Below, in pieces: positions 8,393 through 13,842 of a stretch of DNA of 20,225 nucleotides. This DNA comes from Eubacteriaceae bacterium UBA1433. GTDB lineage: Bacteria > Bacillota > Clostridia > Eubacteriales > UBA1433. Below the pieces are notes generated by a model, which worked only from the letters and a program-made list of their open reading frames with translations, was not told the origin of the DNA and did not search any database. The stretch covers positions 116,557 to 136,781 of the forward strand of contig DCTT01000018.1 in NCBI GenBank assembly GCA_002329295.1. Reading direction: 5' to 3'. A program made the position numbers and the translations under genes. Position 1 is the stretch's first letter, and each line of letters starts with the position of its first letter.

Positions 8393-8415
8393 AAAAAAAC
8401 CGGGAATGTTCCCGG
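8393..8415 (-). terminator. Orphan minus-strand intrinsic terminator
   Basis: CCGGGAA, a 2-base spacer and TTCCCGG form a perfect GC-rich hairpin (8400-8415). On the minus strand it is followed by seven T's (8399-8393). The only upstream DNA on that strand is antisense to tetR, so it either blocks antisense transcription or is left over from a lost gene. The 2-base loop is tight, so in DNA it may equally be a palindromic protein-binding site. The rest of 8101-8486 shows only AT-rich sequence and repeat B. Confidence 0.55.
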
Positions 8416-8486
8416 GATATATGTACATCAATCAATAAAACAATCTTTTTATTTTTGCGTGGTTCCATCAGTTGTAAAAACTTTAC

Positions 8487-8515
8487 TTGACAGATTGAAC
8501 AGCGTTCAGTACAAT
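8487..8515 (+). promoter_or_regulatory. Promoter of tetR-hydrolase operon
   Basis: A perfect -35 box TTGACA (8487-8492), a 17-base spacer and -10 box TACAAT (8510-8515) are placed so that transcription would start near 8522, shortly before the AAAGGAGG ribosome site (8535-8542) of the TetR-family gene. One operator-like palindrome sits in the spacer and another at the predicted start point. Confidence 0.85.
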
Positions 8516-8533
8516 ATGTTTGAACACTGTTCA
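8496..8533. promoter_or_regulatory. Tandem palindromic operators, probable TetR autorepression site
   Basis: TGAACA-C-TGTTCA (8521-8533) is a perfect 6+1+6 palindrome. TGAACAGCGTTCA (8496-8508) shares the TGAAC/GTTCA arms. Their centres are 25 bases apart. One lies between the -35 and -10 boxes and the other over the predicted transcription start. This is the position expected for steric repression by the regulator encoded immediately downstream; identity of the binding protein is inference. Confidence 0.8.
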
Positions 8534-8547
8534 AAAAGGAGGATATC

Positions 8548-9147
8548 ATGAAAGACAGCGTGCAGAATCAATCAAATATAAAAGAAAAAATCATCAACAC
8601 TACGATCTCTTTAATCGAACGGTCAGATGGCTTGGTGGAAAATATAACTGTGCGGGACATTGCCCAAAAGAGTGATGTTGCCATCGGGCTCATTAACTAT
8701 CATTTCGGTTCCAAAGAAAATCTGATCAAAATCTGTGTTCAGCGAATGATCTCCCATGTTATGGAGACTTTTTCCGAAGCAGGTAATTCATCGGATAAAG
8801 AAGATGTTCACGACAAAAAGGGCATTGGTATAGCATCTTTTACCGCGAGTGTTTTTGCTTTTCTTGTAAACAATCCGGAAATATCGAAAATTTCCATGTT
8901 GAGCGACCTTTCGCAGCCAAACATAGAAAGCAACTCTTCTGTAAGCTACAAAGCCATTTTTAAGGCAATTCCGGATACAGAGCCGGAAAACATAAGGAAA
9001 ATAAAGGCATTCATGCTTTTATCTACGATTCAATCTGCTTTTTTGAATCGTGTCATCAGTCATGAGCTTTTCGGTTTTGATTTATATTGCGAAAATGATT
9101 ATTCTCTCTTCTTCCGACTTGTCACAGAAATTTTAAATATTTTATAG
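8548..9147 (+). CDS. TetR/AcrR-family transcriptional repressor
   Basis: The product is 199 residues, the usual size for the family. The N-terminal helix-turn-helix is clear: 'ITVRDIAQKSDVAIGLINYH' followed by 'FGSKENLI', matching the TetR 'T..IA..AGVS.G.lY.HF.sKe.L' pattern with N-Y-H-F in the recognition region. The rest is the variable, mostly helical ligand and dimer domain, from which no inducer can be deduced. The start at ATG 8548 has a strong site (AAAGGAGG, 8535-8542). It is the first gene of an apparent two-gene unit with the alpha/beta hydrolase 61 bases downstream and no terminator between them. The duplicated palindromes in its promoter suggest self-regulation together with the hydrolase. 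Confidence 0.92.
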   Translation: MKDSVQNQSNIKEKIINTTISLIERSDGLVENITVRDIAQKSDVAIGLINYHFGSKENLIKICVQRMISHVMETFSEAGNSSDKEDVHDKKGIGIASFTASVFAFLVNNPEISKISMLSDLSQPNIESNSSVSYKAIFKAIPDTEPENIRKIKAFMLLSTIQSAFLNRVISHELFGFDLYCENDYSLFFRLVTEILNIL

Positions 9148-9208
9148 AAATATTTCATAGGAACTTTGATGCAAAAGAAAAAAGATAAAAAACAGGAGAA
9201 TCTCTAAA

Positions 9209-10138
9209 ATGACAAAGAAAAACGGAAAGGTTGGAAAAGGAAAAATGAGATGGTTGTTATCTGCTTTTTTAATGATAATCGTTTTGTATTTTTTCGTTCA
9301 AGGCATACGTTGCGTGAACGGATTATATAAAGCGCAAGATAAACTGAATTCATATGAAACAAGCACAGCGAATCTGTCCTATGGTTCAATGACCTATTTT
9401 GATGCGGGTGAAGGCGAAACGATTCTGTCCATCCACGGTATTTTCGGCGGATATGATCAGGCATATGACAGTATAAAAAACAGAGAATCAAAAAATCGAT
9501 TGATTGCACCGTCACGATTCGGCTACCTTGGCTCTGTTATAAAAGGAAACGGAACACCGAAAGAACAAGCCGAGGCCTATAAGGAATTGCTTGATTATTT
9601 GGAAATTGATCAAGTTTTTGTTTTAGCAACGTCCGCAGGGGGGACTCCTGCCATTCGTTTTGCGCTGGATTACCCGGAGCGTGTCAAGGGTTTAATTCTA
9701 TTTTGTTCGGCGATGCCGGTCAATGAAAAACCGGACACTTATCTTGAATATCAAGCACCGCCCGAACCGCTGTTATCCGATTATGCGATGTATTTGATTA
9801 GCCCGCTAATGCCTTCATTGATGGGAATGCCGGCATCAACCGTAAAAAGCATCCAGCCCGTTGCTGAAAGAAAAATCGGAGTGATATTAGACGGAAAGCT
9901 GACGAATCCGGATATGGAGAGAAATTTTGAACAGTATCCTATCGAAGAGTTAAAAATGCCGGTTTTGATTTTGCATTCAGAAGATGACCCTGTAGCAAGT
10001 TTTGAAAAAGTGAAAAATGTTCAACATCGCTTCCCTGATCTTACGCTCGTTGTTTTTCCTGACGGGGGACATATGATGATGGGACACAGTGAAGAAATTG
10101 AGAAAGCACTGGATGATTTTCTAAGTCAACATCAATAG
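9209..10138 (+). CDS. Membrane-anchored alpha/beta hydrolase
   Basis: The product is 309 residues. Start ATG 9209 is preceded by CAGGAGA (9193-9199). After a basic N-terminus, residues about 13-33 form one membrane anchor, so the catalytic domain should face outward. The fold markers are 'ILSIHGIFGG' (HG oxyanion region), the nucleophile elbow 'LATSAGGTPA' with S142, D259 in 'HSEDDPV' and H288 in 'DGGHMMMG', a complete Ser-Asp-His triad. The elbow reads A-T-S-A-G instead of the canonical G-x-S-x-G, a tolerated but uncommon variant. Cap-region sequence from about 165 to 225 is not diagnostic, so the substrate (lipid, lactone, ester or peptide) is unknown. Position behind tetR suggests induction by a small molecule, perhaps a detoxification or envelope-stress role; this is inference. 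Confidence 0.9.
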   Translation: MTKKNGKVGKGKMRWLLSAFLMIIVLYFFVQGIRCVNGLYKAQDKLNSYETSTANLSYGSMTYFDAGEGETILSIHGIFGGYDQAYDSIKNRESKNRLIAPSRFGYLGSVIKGNGTPKEQAEAYKELLDYLEIDQVFVLATSAGGTPAIRFALDYPERVKGLILFCSAMPVNEKPDTYLEYQAPPEPLLSDYAMYLISPLMPSLMGMPASTVKSIQPVAERKIGVILDGKLTNPDMERNFEQYPIEELKMPVLILHSEDDPVASFEKVKNVQHRFPDLTLVVFPDGGHMMMGHSEEIEKALDDFLSQHQ

Positions 10139-10151
10139 TATGGCTTAATAT

Positions 10152-10170
10152 ATGATAGCATTTCTATCAT
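10152..10170. terminator. Weak hairpin after the hydrolase gene
   Basis: ATGATAG/CTATCAT (10152-10158 and 10164-10170) with a 5-base loop starts 13 bases after the hydrolase stop. It is AT-rich and lacks a clean T run, so termination here would be weak; hairpin copy C further on may help. Confidence 0.35.
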
Positions 10171-10225
10171 CTGCATGTGAAAAATTTTATAAAAATGGTT
10201 TGTTTCCGTTATTGATTTTTCAAAT

Positions 10226-10350
10226 CACTTTTGAATGAACACAAAAGCTGTTGTAAACAAAAATAAAAGCAAAACAGCCGTTAATACTAGAATGGTATTG
10301 ACGGCTATGTTTTAGGTTGTGTTAGGATTGGATGAATGATACAATACACC
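10226..10350. repeat. Hairpin repeat copy C
   Basis: The stem pairs AGCCGTTAATAC (10276-10287) with GTATTGACGGCT (10295-10306), 12 bp with one non-Watson-Crick position, around a 7-base loop. The left flank AATGAACACAAAAGCTGTTG (from 10233) matches copy B. The right flank (ATGTTTTAGGTTGTGTTAGG, from 10307) is collinear with copies A and B. On the minus strand the hairpin is followed by a T-rich stretch, but no minus-strand gene is present upstream. The remaining sequence up to 10486 shows no gene. Confidence 0.68.
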
Positions 10351-10486
10351 CAAGCTAAGTTTGACAGTCTGTCTATATATGCTGGAGACTTTATAAGTTT
10401 CCGCTATGACAGAAGAATAAGCTGTTGTCCGCTTGGTACGCCCCTCTTTTTTTGTGACAAGTAGTCTTGTAATCTGGAGGTTTACG

Positions 10487-11626
10487 ATGGTATCGCAAAA
10501 TAACTTAAATAGAAAAAATGAAGAAAGCATTGCCGTAAAGACAGTCATCAGTTCGCTCAAAAAAACGATCCAGCAAGTTTACAAAAAGGAATTGCCGCTG
10601 GATCACCTTGTGTTTTTGTATACTGCCGCCGCCGGTATCCTTATGTCTATATTCGGACTCGGCTACAATATGGCGATGGGCCTGGGCATATTTACGTTGC
10701 CTGTACTCATACTGTATCTCGCGACAACTCTTTCAAGCGTTTTATACAGTGTAGTCACACAGCGCTGGTACGGAGCTGCCGTGATTATCCTGGGTTCTTC
10801 CACGTTTCTTCTGGTTCCCTTTCTATGGTTTACAATCGGCGGGGCAACCGGTCCCACCTCTGCCTTGATGCTCACGTGCGGTCTGTGTATTGCTATCGTT
10901 TTCAAAGGAGCAGTGCGCAACAGTATGCTGATTGTGGAAGCGATTTTGTTGGTTGCCTTTGTCGTGCTGGAATACCATTTCCCGGATATTGTCATACTCT
11001 ATCCCGACCGTACAGCCCACTATTCGGATTTGGCGTTCGGCCTGACAATGAGTTTGATTGTCAACTCTATTTTAGCTTTCACGGTGATGACGGAATATGC
11101 GAGGGTGCAGGATGAAAAGATGCGCCTGGTGTTTCGCTTAGAGCGTCTCTCGCTGACTGATGCCTTGACCGGCTTATATAATCGCCGCTTTTTATCAGCG
11201 AGCATCGACGAAGAAATGCGCCGGGCATGCGACACCGGCTCGCAATTGACGCTTTGTATTTTGGATCTCGACCATTTTAAAGCGATAAACGATACTTACG
11301 GACATGACTATGGTGACGATGTGCTGGTCAATGTTGCTCAGATTATGAATGCCAGCCTGACGGAAGGAGAGATTTTCGGTCGATATGGCGGAGAAGAGTT
11401 TGTGGTGCTGTTTCCGGGCAAAACTCCGGCGGAAGCATTGCCCACAGTGCAGGCGCTCGGCAAACGGATGAGGACACATGCTTGGAGCCATGGAAAGCCG
11501 GTCACAATTTCCGGTGGACTCAGTGGTTATGTCAGTGGGATTTCTTACTCGGACTTTATAAAAACTGCGGACGAAAACCTCTATCGTGCCAAACGAGAAG
11601 GACGGGACAGGATGGTCTATCGTTAA
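10487..11626 (+). CDS. Membrane diguanylate cyclase (GGDEF domain)
   Basis: The start is ATG 10487 with GGAGG six bases upstream (10476-10480); the frame is open from 10433 but that start has no site. The product is 379 residues. The N-terminal part (about 40-215) has roughly six hydrophobic segments forming a membrane sensor domain ('LDHLVFLYTAAAGILMSIFG', 'SDLAFGLTMSLIVNSI'). A short coiled linker ('RVQDEKMRLVFRLERLSLTD') leads into a full GGDEF domain: 'LTDALTGLYNRRFL', metal-binding D in 'LDLDHFKAIND', 'TYGHDYGDDVL', the signature RYGGEEF (299-305) and the C-terminal 'ADENLYRAKREGRDRM'. It should make cyclic-di-GMP from two GTP. The inhibitory I-site RxxD is replaced by T-E-G-E, so product inhibition is probably absent. 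It lies between a hairpin repeat and a broken recombinase, so it may be mobile-element cargo. Confidence 0.93.
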   Translation: MVSQNNLNRKNEESIAVKTVISSLKKTIQQVYKKELPLDHLVFLYTAAAGILMSIFGLGYNMAMGLGIFTLPVLILYLATTLSSVLYSVVTQRWYGAAVIILGSSTFLLVPFLWFTIGGATGPTSALMLTCGLCIAIVFKGAVRNSMLIVEAILLVAFVVLEYHFPDIVILYPDRTAHYSDLAFGLTMSLIVNSILAFTVMTEYARVQDEKMRLVFRLERLSLTDALTGLYNRRFLSASIDEEMRRACDTGSQLTLCILDLDHFKAINDTYGHDYGDDVLVNVAQIMNASLTEGEIFGRYGGEEFVVLFPGKTPAEALPTVQALGKRMRTHAWSHGKPVTISGGLSGYVSGISYSDFIKTADENLYRAKREGRDRMVYR

Positions 11627-11856
11627 TCCTTAGCCAGGCCATCTTCTGTCTGATAAATAATGATTTTACTGTTAGGGTTCTTGTTTTCAGGACTATTTGT
11701 CGATTATTGTTCCTTTTGCTATATTACTGGTTTCGTTACCGTGTCTGGCTCAACGACCTTAAGGGATGGTATTTATTATGAATGATATCCAATATATTTC
11801 AAAAAGATTGTGAGCGATGACCTGGACAAGGCAAGATTTTTACAAAAATCTCTCGG

Positions 11857-12469
11857 TTATGCCGTCACGGGTGATGCCCGGCATTTCAATACGAAATACA
11901 AGTGAACCGTATGGCAGTGTAATAATGACAAGTTCAAGAACGAGGAAAAGTGCAGCACGCCGCATCTTTACGAATCGGAGATGGAAGAATCTTTCGTCGA
12001 AGCACTAAGTCTGCTCTTGACTAATAAGGAGAAGTTCCTTGTCCACTGTCGGGAATTGAGCAATGCATTGACCGGCTGCTCCGAGGAAGAAATCAGGCTC
12101 AAAGAGCTTTCACAGGAGATGGAGGTAGTGGCGGAAATCATCTTGCGGATTGTAAACGAGAACGCTACCCGTGCTCCTGATCAGGAAGATTATCAGAAGC
12201 GTTATGACGCACAAGTGGAACGCTTTGAAGCCTTACAGACGGAGTTTGAGGAACCGGAGTCTGCCATCAAGGAAAAGAACCATCAAAGTTCAATCCTAAG
12301 CGGTTTTATGTTTGCCATTTTTGATGATGACATCTTGCCCGTCAAATTCTCGAACACGCTCTGGATGAGCACTGTGGACACAGTGACGGTAAAGAACGAT
12401 AACACCTTGCTTTACCGTTTCAAAGACGGCAGTGAAATCTCGTTTCCCATTTCGGAGAGAAAATAAGCT
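11857..12469 (+). pseudogene. Broken large serine recombinase, zinc ribbon and C-terminal domain only
   Basis: In the frame of 11981, reading leftward through its apparent start gives 'HFNTKYK*TVWQCNNDKFKN' and 'EEKCSTPHLYESEMEESFVE'. This is the recombinase zinc-ribbon pattern (VWQCNN...CSTPHL), interrupted by TGA at 11903-11905. To 12466 it continues as an intact 161-residue stretch with a charged helical segment and the ending 'VDTVTVKNDNTLLYRFKDG', typical of large serine site-specific recombinases of clostridial elements. The resolvase catalytic domain with its active serine and most of the recombinase domain are missing. Upstream cysteines ('SRLCRHG') appear only in another frame, implying a further frameshift near 11860. 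The product, if translated from ATG 11981, would have no catalytic activity. The interval 11627-11856 shows no recognisable gene. Confidence 0.75.
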
Positions 12470-12483
12470 CAAAACAAAAGAAA

Positions 12484-12519
12484 GCAGTTATCAATACGAG
12501 ATATTGTATTAATAACTGC
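12484..12519. terminator. Hairpin copy D; intrinsic terminator for the minus-strand rpoD/tRNA-like region
   Basis: GCAGTTATCAATAC (12484-12497) pairs with GTATTAATAACTGC (12506-12519), 14 bp with one mismatch and an 8-base loop. On the minus strand it is followed by a T-rich tail (TTTCTTTTGTTTT), making it a credible end of the transcript coming from rpoD through the tRNA-like element. On the plus strand it begins 15 bases after the recombinase fragment's stop. The stem resembles copies A and C (x-TCAATA...TATTGA-x type). Confidence 0.7.
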
Positions 12520-12528
12520 GCTCTGGGT

Positions 12529-12603
12529 TGGTTTCTCAGGTTGGATTTGCACCAACAAGCCCTTGGTTAGCAGCCGTGCGCTCTACCGTTGACCTGCTGA
12601 GGA
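12529..12603 (-). pseudogene. Decayed tRNA-Asn-like gene with anticodon GCT
   Basis: The minus strand folds into a complete 75-base cloverleaf ending in encoded CCA. Acceptor TCCTCAG/CTGAGAA has one mismatch, the D arm is GGTC-AACGGTA-GAGC, the anticodon loop is CTGCTAA, the variable loop has 5 bases and the T arm is GTTGG-TGCAAAT-CCAAC. The overall sequence matches bacterial tRNA-Asn (TCCTC...GGTAGAGC...CGGCTGTTAACC...CCAACCTGAGGA) except for several damaging changes: position 8 is C instead of T, the D stem and two anticodon-stem pairs are broken, T55 is G, and the anticodon is GCT (serine) instead of GTT. The short variable loop excludes a genuine tRNA-Ser. It is probably an inactive relic, 51 bases downstream of rpoD. 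Confidence 0.72.
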
Positions 12604-12654
12604 AAACGGTTTTATTGTAAAATAAAATGCGCTTTTTCAAATTTTCAAATGATC

Positions 12655-13842
12655 TTAATGCAAATAGTCTTTGAGTTTTTTGCTGCGGCTTGGATGGCGC
12701 AATTTGCGCAGCGCCTTGGCTTCAATTTGACGGATGCGTTCTCGGGTAACTTTGAATTCAGCACCCACTTCTTCCAAAGTGCGGGGGCGACCGTCTTCAA
12801 GCCCGAAGCGCAATTTGAGTACTTTGGCTTCCCGAGGTGTCAGCGTATGGAGTACTTCGATAAGCTGTTCACGCAGCAGAGTATAAGACGCCAAGTCTTC
12901 GGGTGCAGGGGAATAGTTGTCTTTAATGAAGTCTTTTAAATGGCTGTCTTCTTCTTCGCCGATGGGGGTTTCCAACGATACGGGGTCTTGGGCGATTTTC
13001 ATAATTTCAATCACCTTATCTACAGAGTATCCCAGCTCTTCGGCTAACTCTTCAGGCAATGGTTCGCGGCCTAAAGATTGATGCATACTGCGTTGAAGGC
13101 GAATTTGCTTATTGATGGTTTCTACCATATGCACGGGGATGCGAATCGTGCGCGCCTGATCTGCGATGGCTCGTGTAATGGCCTGGCGGATCCACCAAGT
13201 GGCGTAGGTGCTGAATTTATAGCCTTTCGTGTAATCAAATTTTTCCACGGCTTTCATGAGACCCAGGTTGCCTTCCTGGATTAAGTCTAAAAATGTCATG
13301 CCTCTGCCCGAATAGCGTTTGGCAATGCTGACCACCAAGCGCAAATTGGCTTGAGAGAGCATATTTCGTGCGTTTTTGTCGCCTTCCTTGCTGGCTTTGG
13401 CAAGAGCCACTTCTTCTTCTGCAGTGAGCAAATCAATTTTACCGATATTTTTGAGGTACATTTTGACCGCATCATTGACATTGATGTTGTCGGAAGCGGC
13501 AACAACTTTAGGATCCAAGTCTTCTACGTCTTCCTCTTCTTTTTCGTCATCTGCCTCTTTGACGGTCAGGAAAGCCGAGTCGTCAATGAAAGAATCATCG
13601 GGCAGACCGTTTTCATCGATAATTTGAATATCGTTTACCGTGAAAAAGTCTAAAATTTCTTCTACCTGGTCGGGGGCTACTTCGGAAACGTTGGAAAGGG
13701 TGTTTTGAAACTCTTTATCGGAAATTCGTTTCTCTTCTTTAACACGCTCTTTAAATTCTTCCAGCATTTCTATAACATGTTTTGGGTCTTCGGACTCAAA
13801 ACGATTTTGTTTTTCGCTTTTTTGTTCAGGATTTTTTTTCAT
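12655..13842 (-). CDS. rpoD: RNA polymerase primary sigma factor (sigma-70/SigA)
   Basis: The product is 395 residues from ATG 13842-13840, with AAGGCGG upstream; an earlier in-frame ATG at 13875 has poorer support. It is the housekeeping sigma factor that directs RNA polymerase to -35/-10 promoters. Region 1.1 ('VIEMLEEFKERVKEEKRIS' and onward) is followed by an acidic linker, region 1.2 ('DAVKMYLKNIGKIDLLTAEE'), region 2 ('NLRLVVSIAKRYSGRGMTFL', 'DLIQEGNLGLMKAVEKFD', 'YKFSTYATWWIRQAITRAI'), region 3 ('RIPVHMVETINKQIRLQRSM') and region 4.2 ('TLEEVGAEFKVTRERIRQIE'). All are complete. Its start overlaps the end of dnaG by 17 bases, so translation is likely coupled in the dgt-dnaG-rpoD operon. 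The 3' side runs into a tRNA-like relic before the first terminator. Confidence 0.97.
   Translation of the reverse strand: MKKNPEQKSEKQNRFESEDPKHVIEMLEEFKERVKEEKRISDKEFQNTLSNVSEVAPDQVEEILDFFTVNDIQIIDENGLPDDSFIDDSAFLTVKEADDEKEEEDVEDLDPKVVAASDNINVNDAVKMYLKNIGKIDLLTAEEEVALAKASKEGDKNARNMLSQANLRLVVSIAKRYSGRGMTFLDLIQEGNLGLMKAVEKFDYTKGYKFSTYATWWIRQAITRAIADQARTIRIPVHMVETINKQIRLQRSMHQSLGREPLPEELAEELGYSVDKVIEIMKIAQDPVSLETPIGEEEDSHLKDFIKDNYSPAPEDLASYTLLREQLIEVLHTLTPREAKVLKLRFGLEDGRPRTLEEVGAEFKVTRERIRQIEAKALRKLRHPSRSKKLKDYLH

Noticed and set aside
8328..8549. Minus-strand ORF of 73 codons upstream of tetR
   Set aside because: It covers the tetR promoter, operators and the orphan terminator; composition is not protein-like and no ribosome site is present.
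4483..10350. Hairpin repeats as integron attC sites
   Set aside because: The hairpins lack the paired RYYYAAC/GTTRRRY core sites and bulged bases of attC, gene orientations between them are mixed, and no tyrosine integrase is visible.
10361..10386. TTGACA at 10361 as the GGDEF gene promoter
   Set aside because: No acceptable -10 box lies 15-19 bases downstream; the nearest TATAAG is about 25 bases away.
11660..11785. Small plus-strand ORF starting MILLLGFLFSGLF
   Set aside because: It is 41 codons with no ribosome site and no known pattern; the hydrophobic start is plausible by chance in AT-rich DNA between the GGDEF gene and the recombinase relic.
12529..12603. Functional tRNA-Ser(GCT)
   Set aside because: Anticodon GCT is present, but the short variable loop and the tRNA-Asn body exclude a normal tRNA-Ser, and several stem and invariant positions are broken.
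12649..13653. Plus-strand ORFs opposite rpoD
   Set aside because: They are antisense shadows of a highly conserved gene and have no ribosome sites or recognisable domains.
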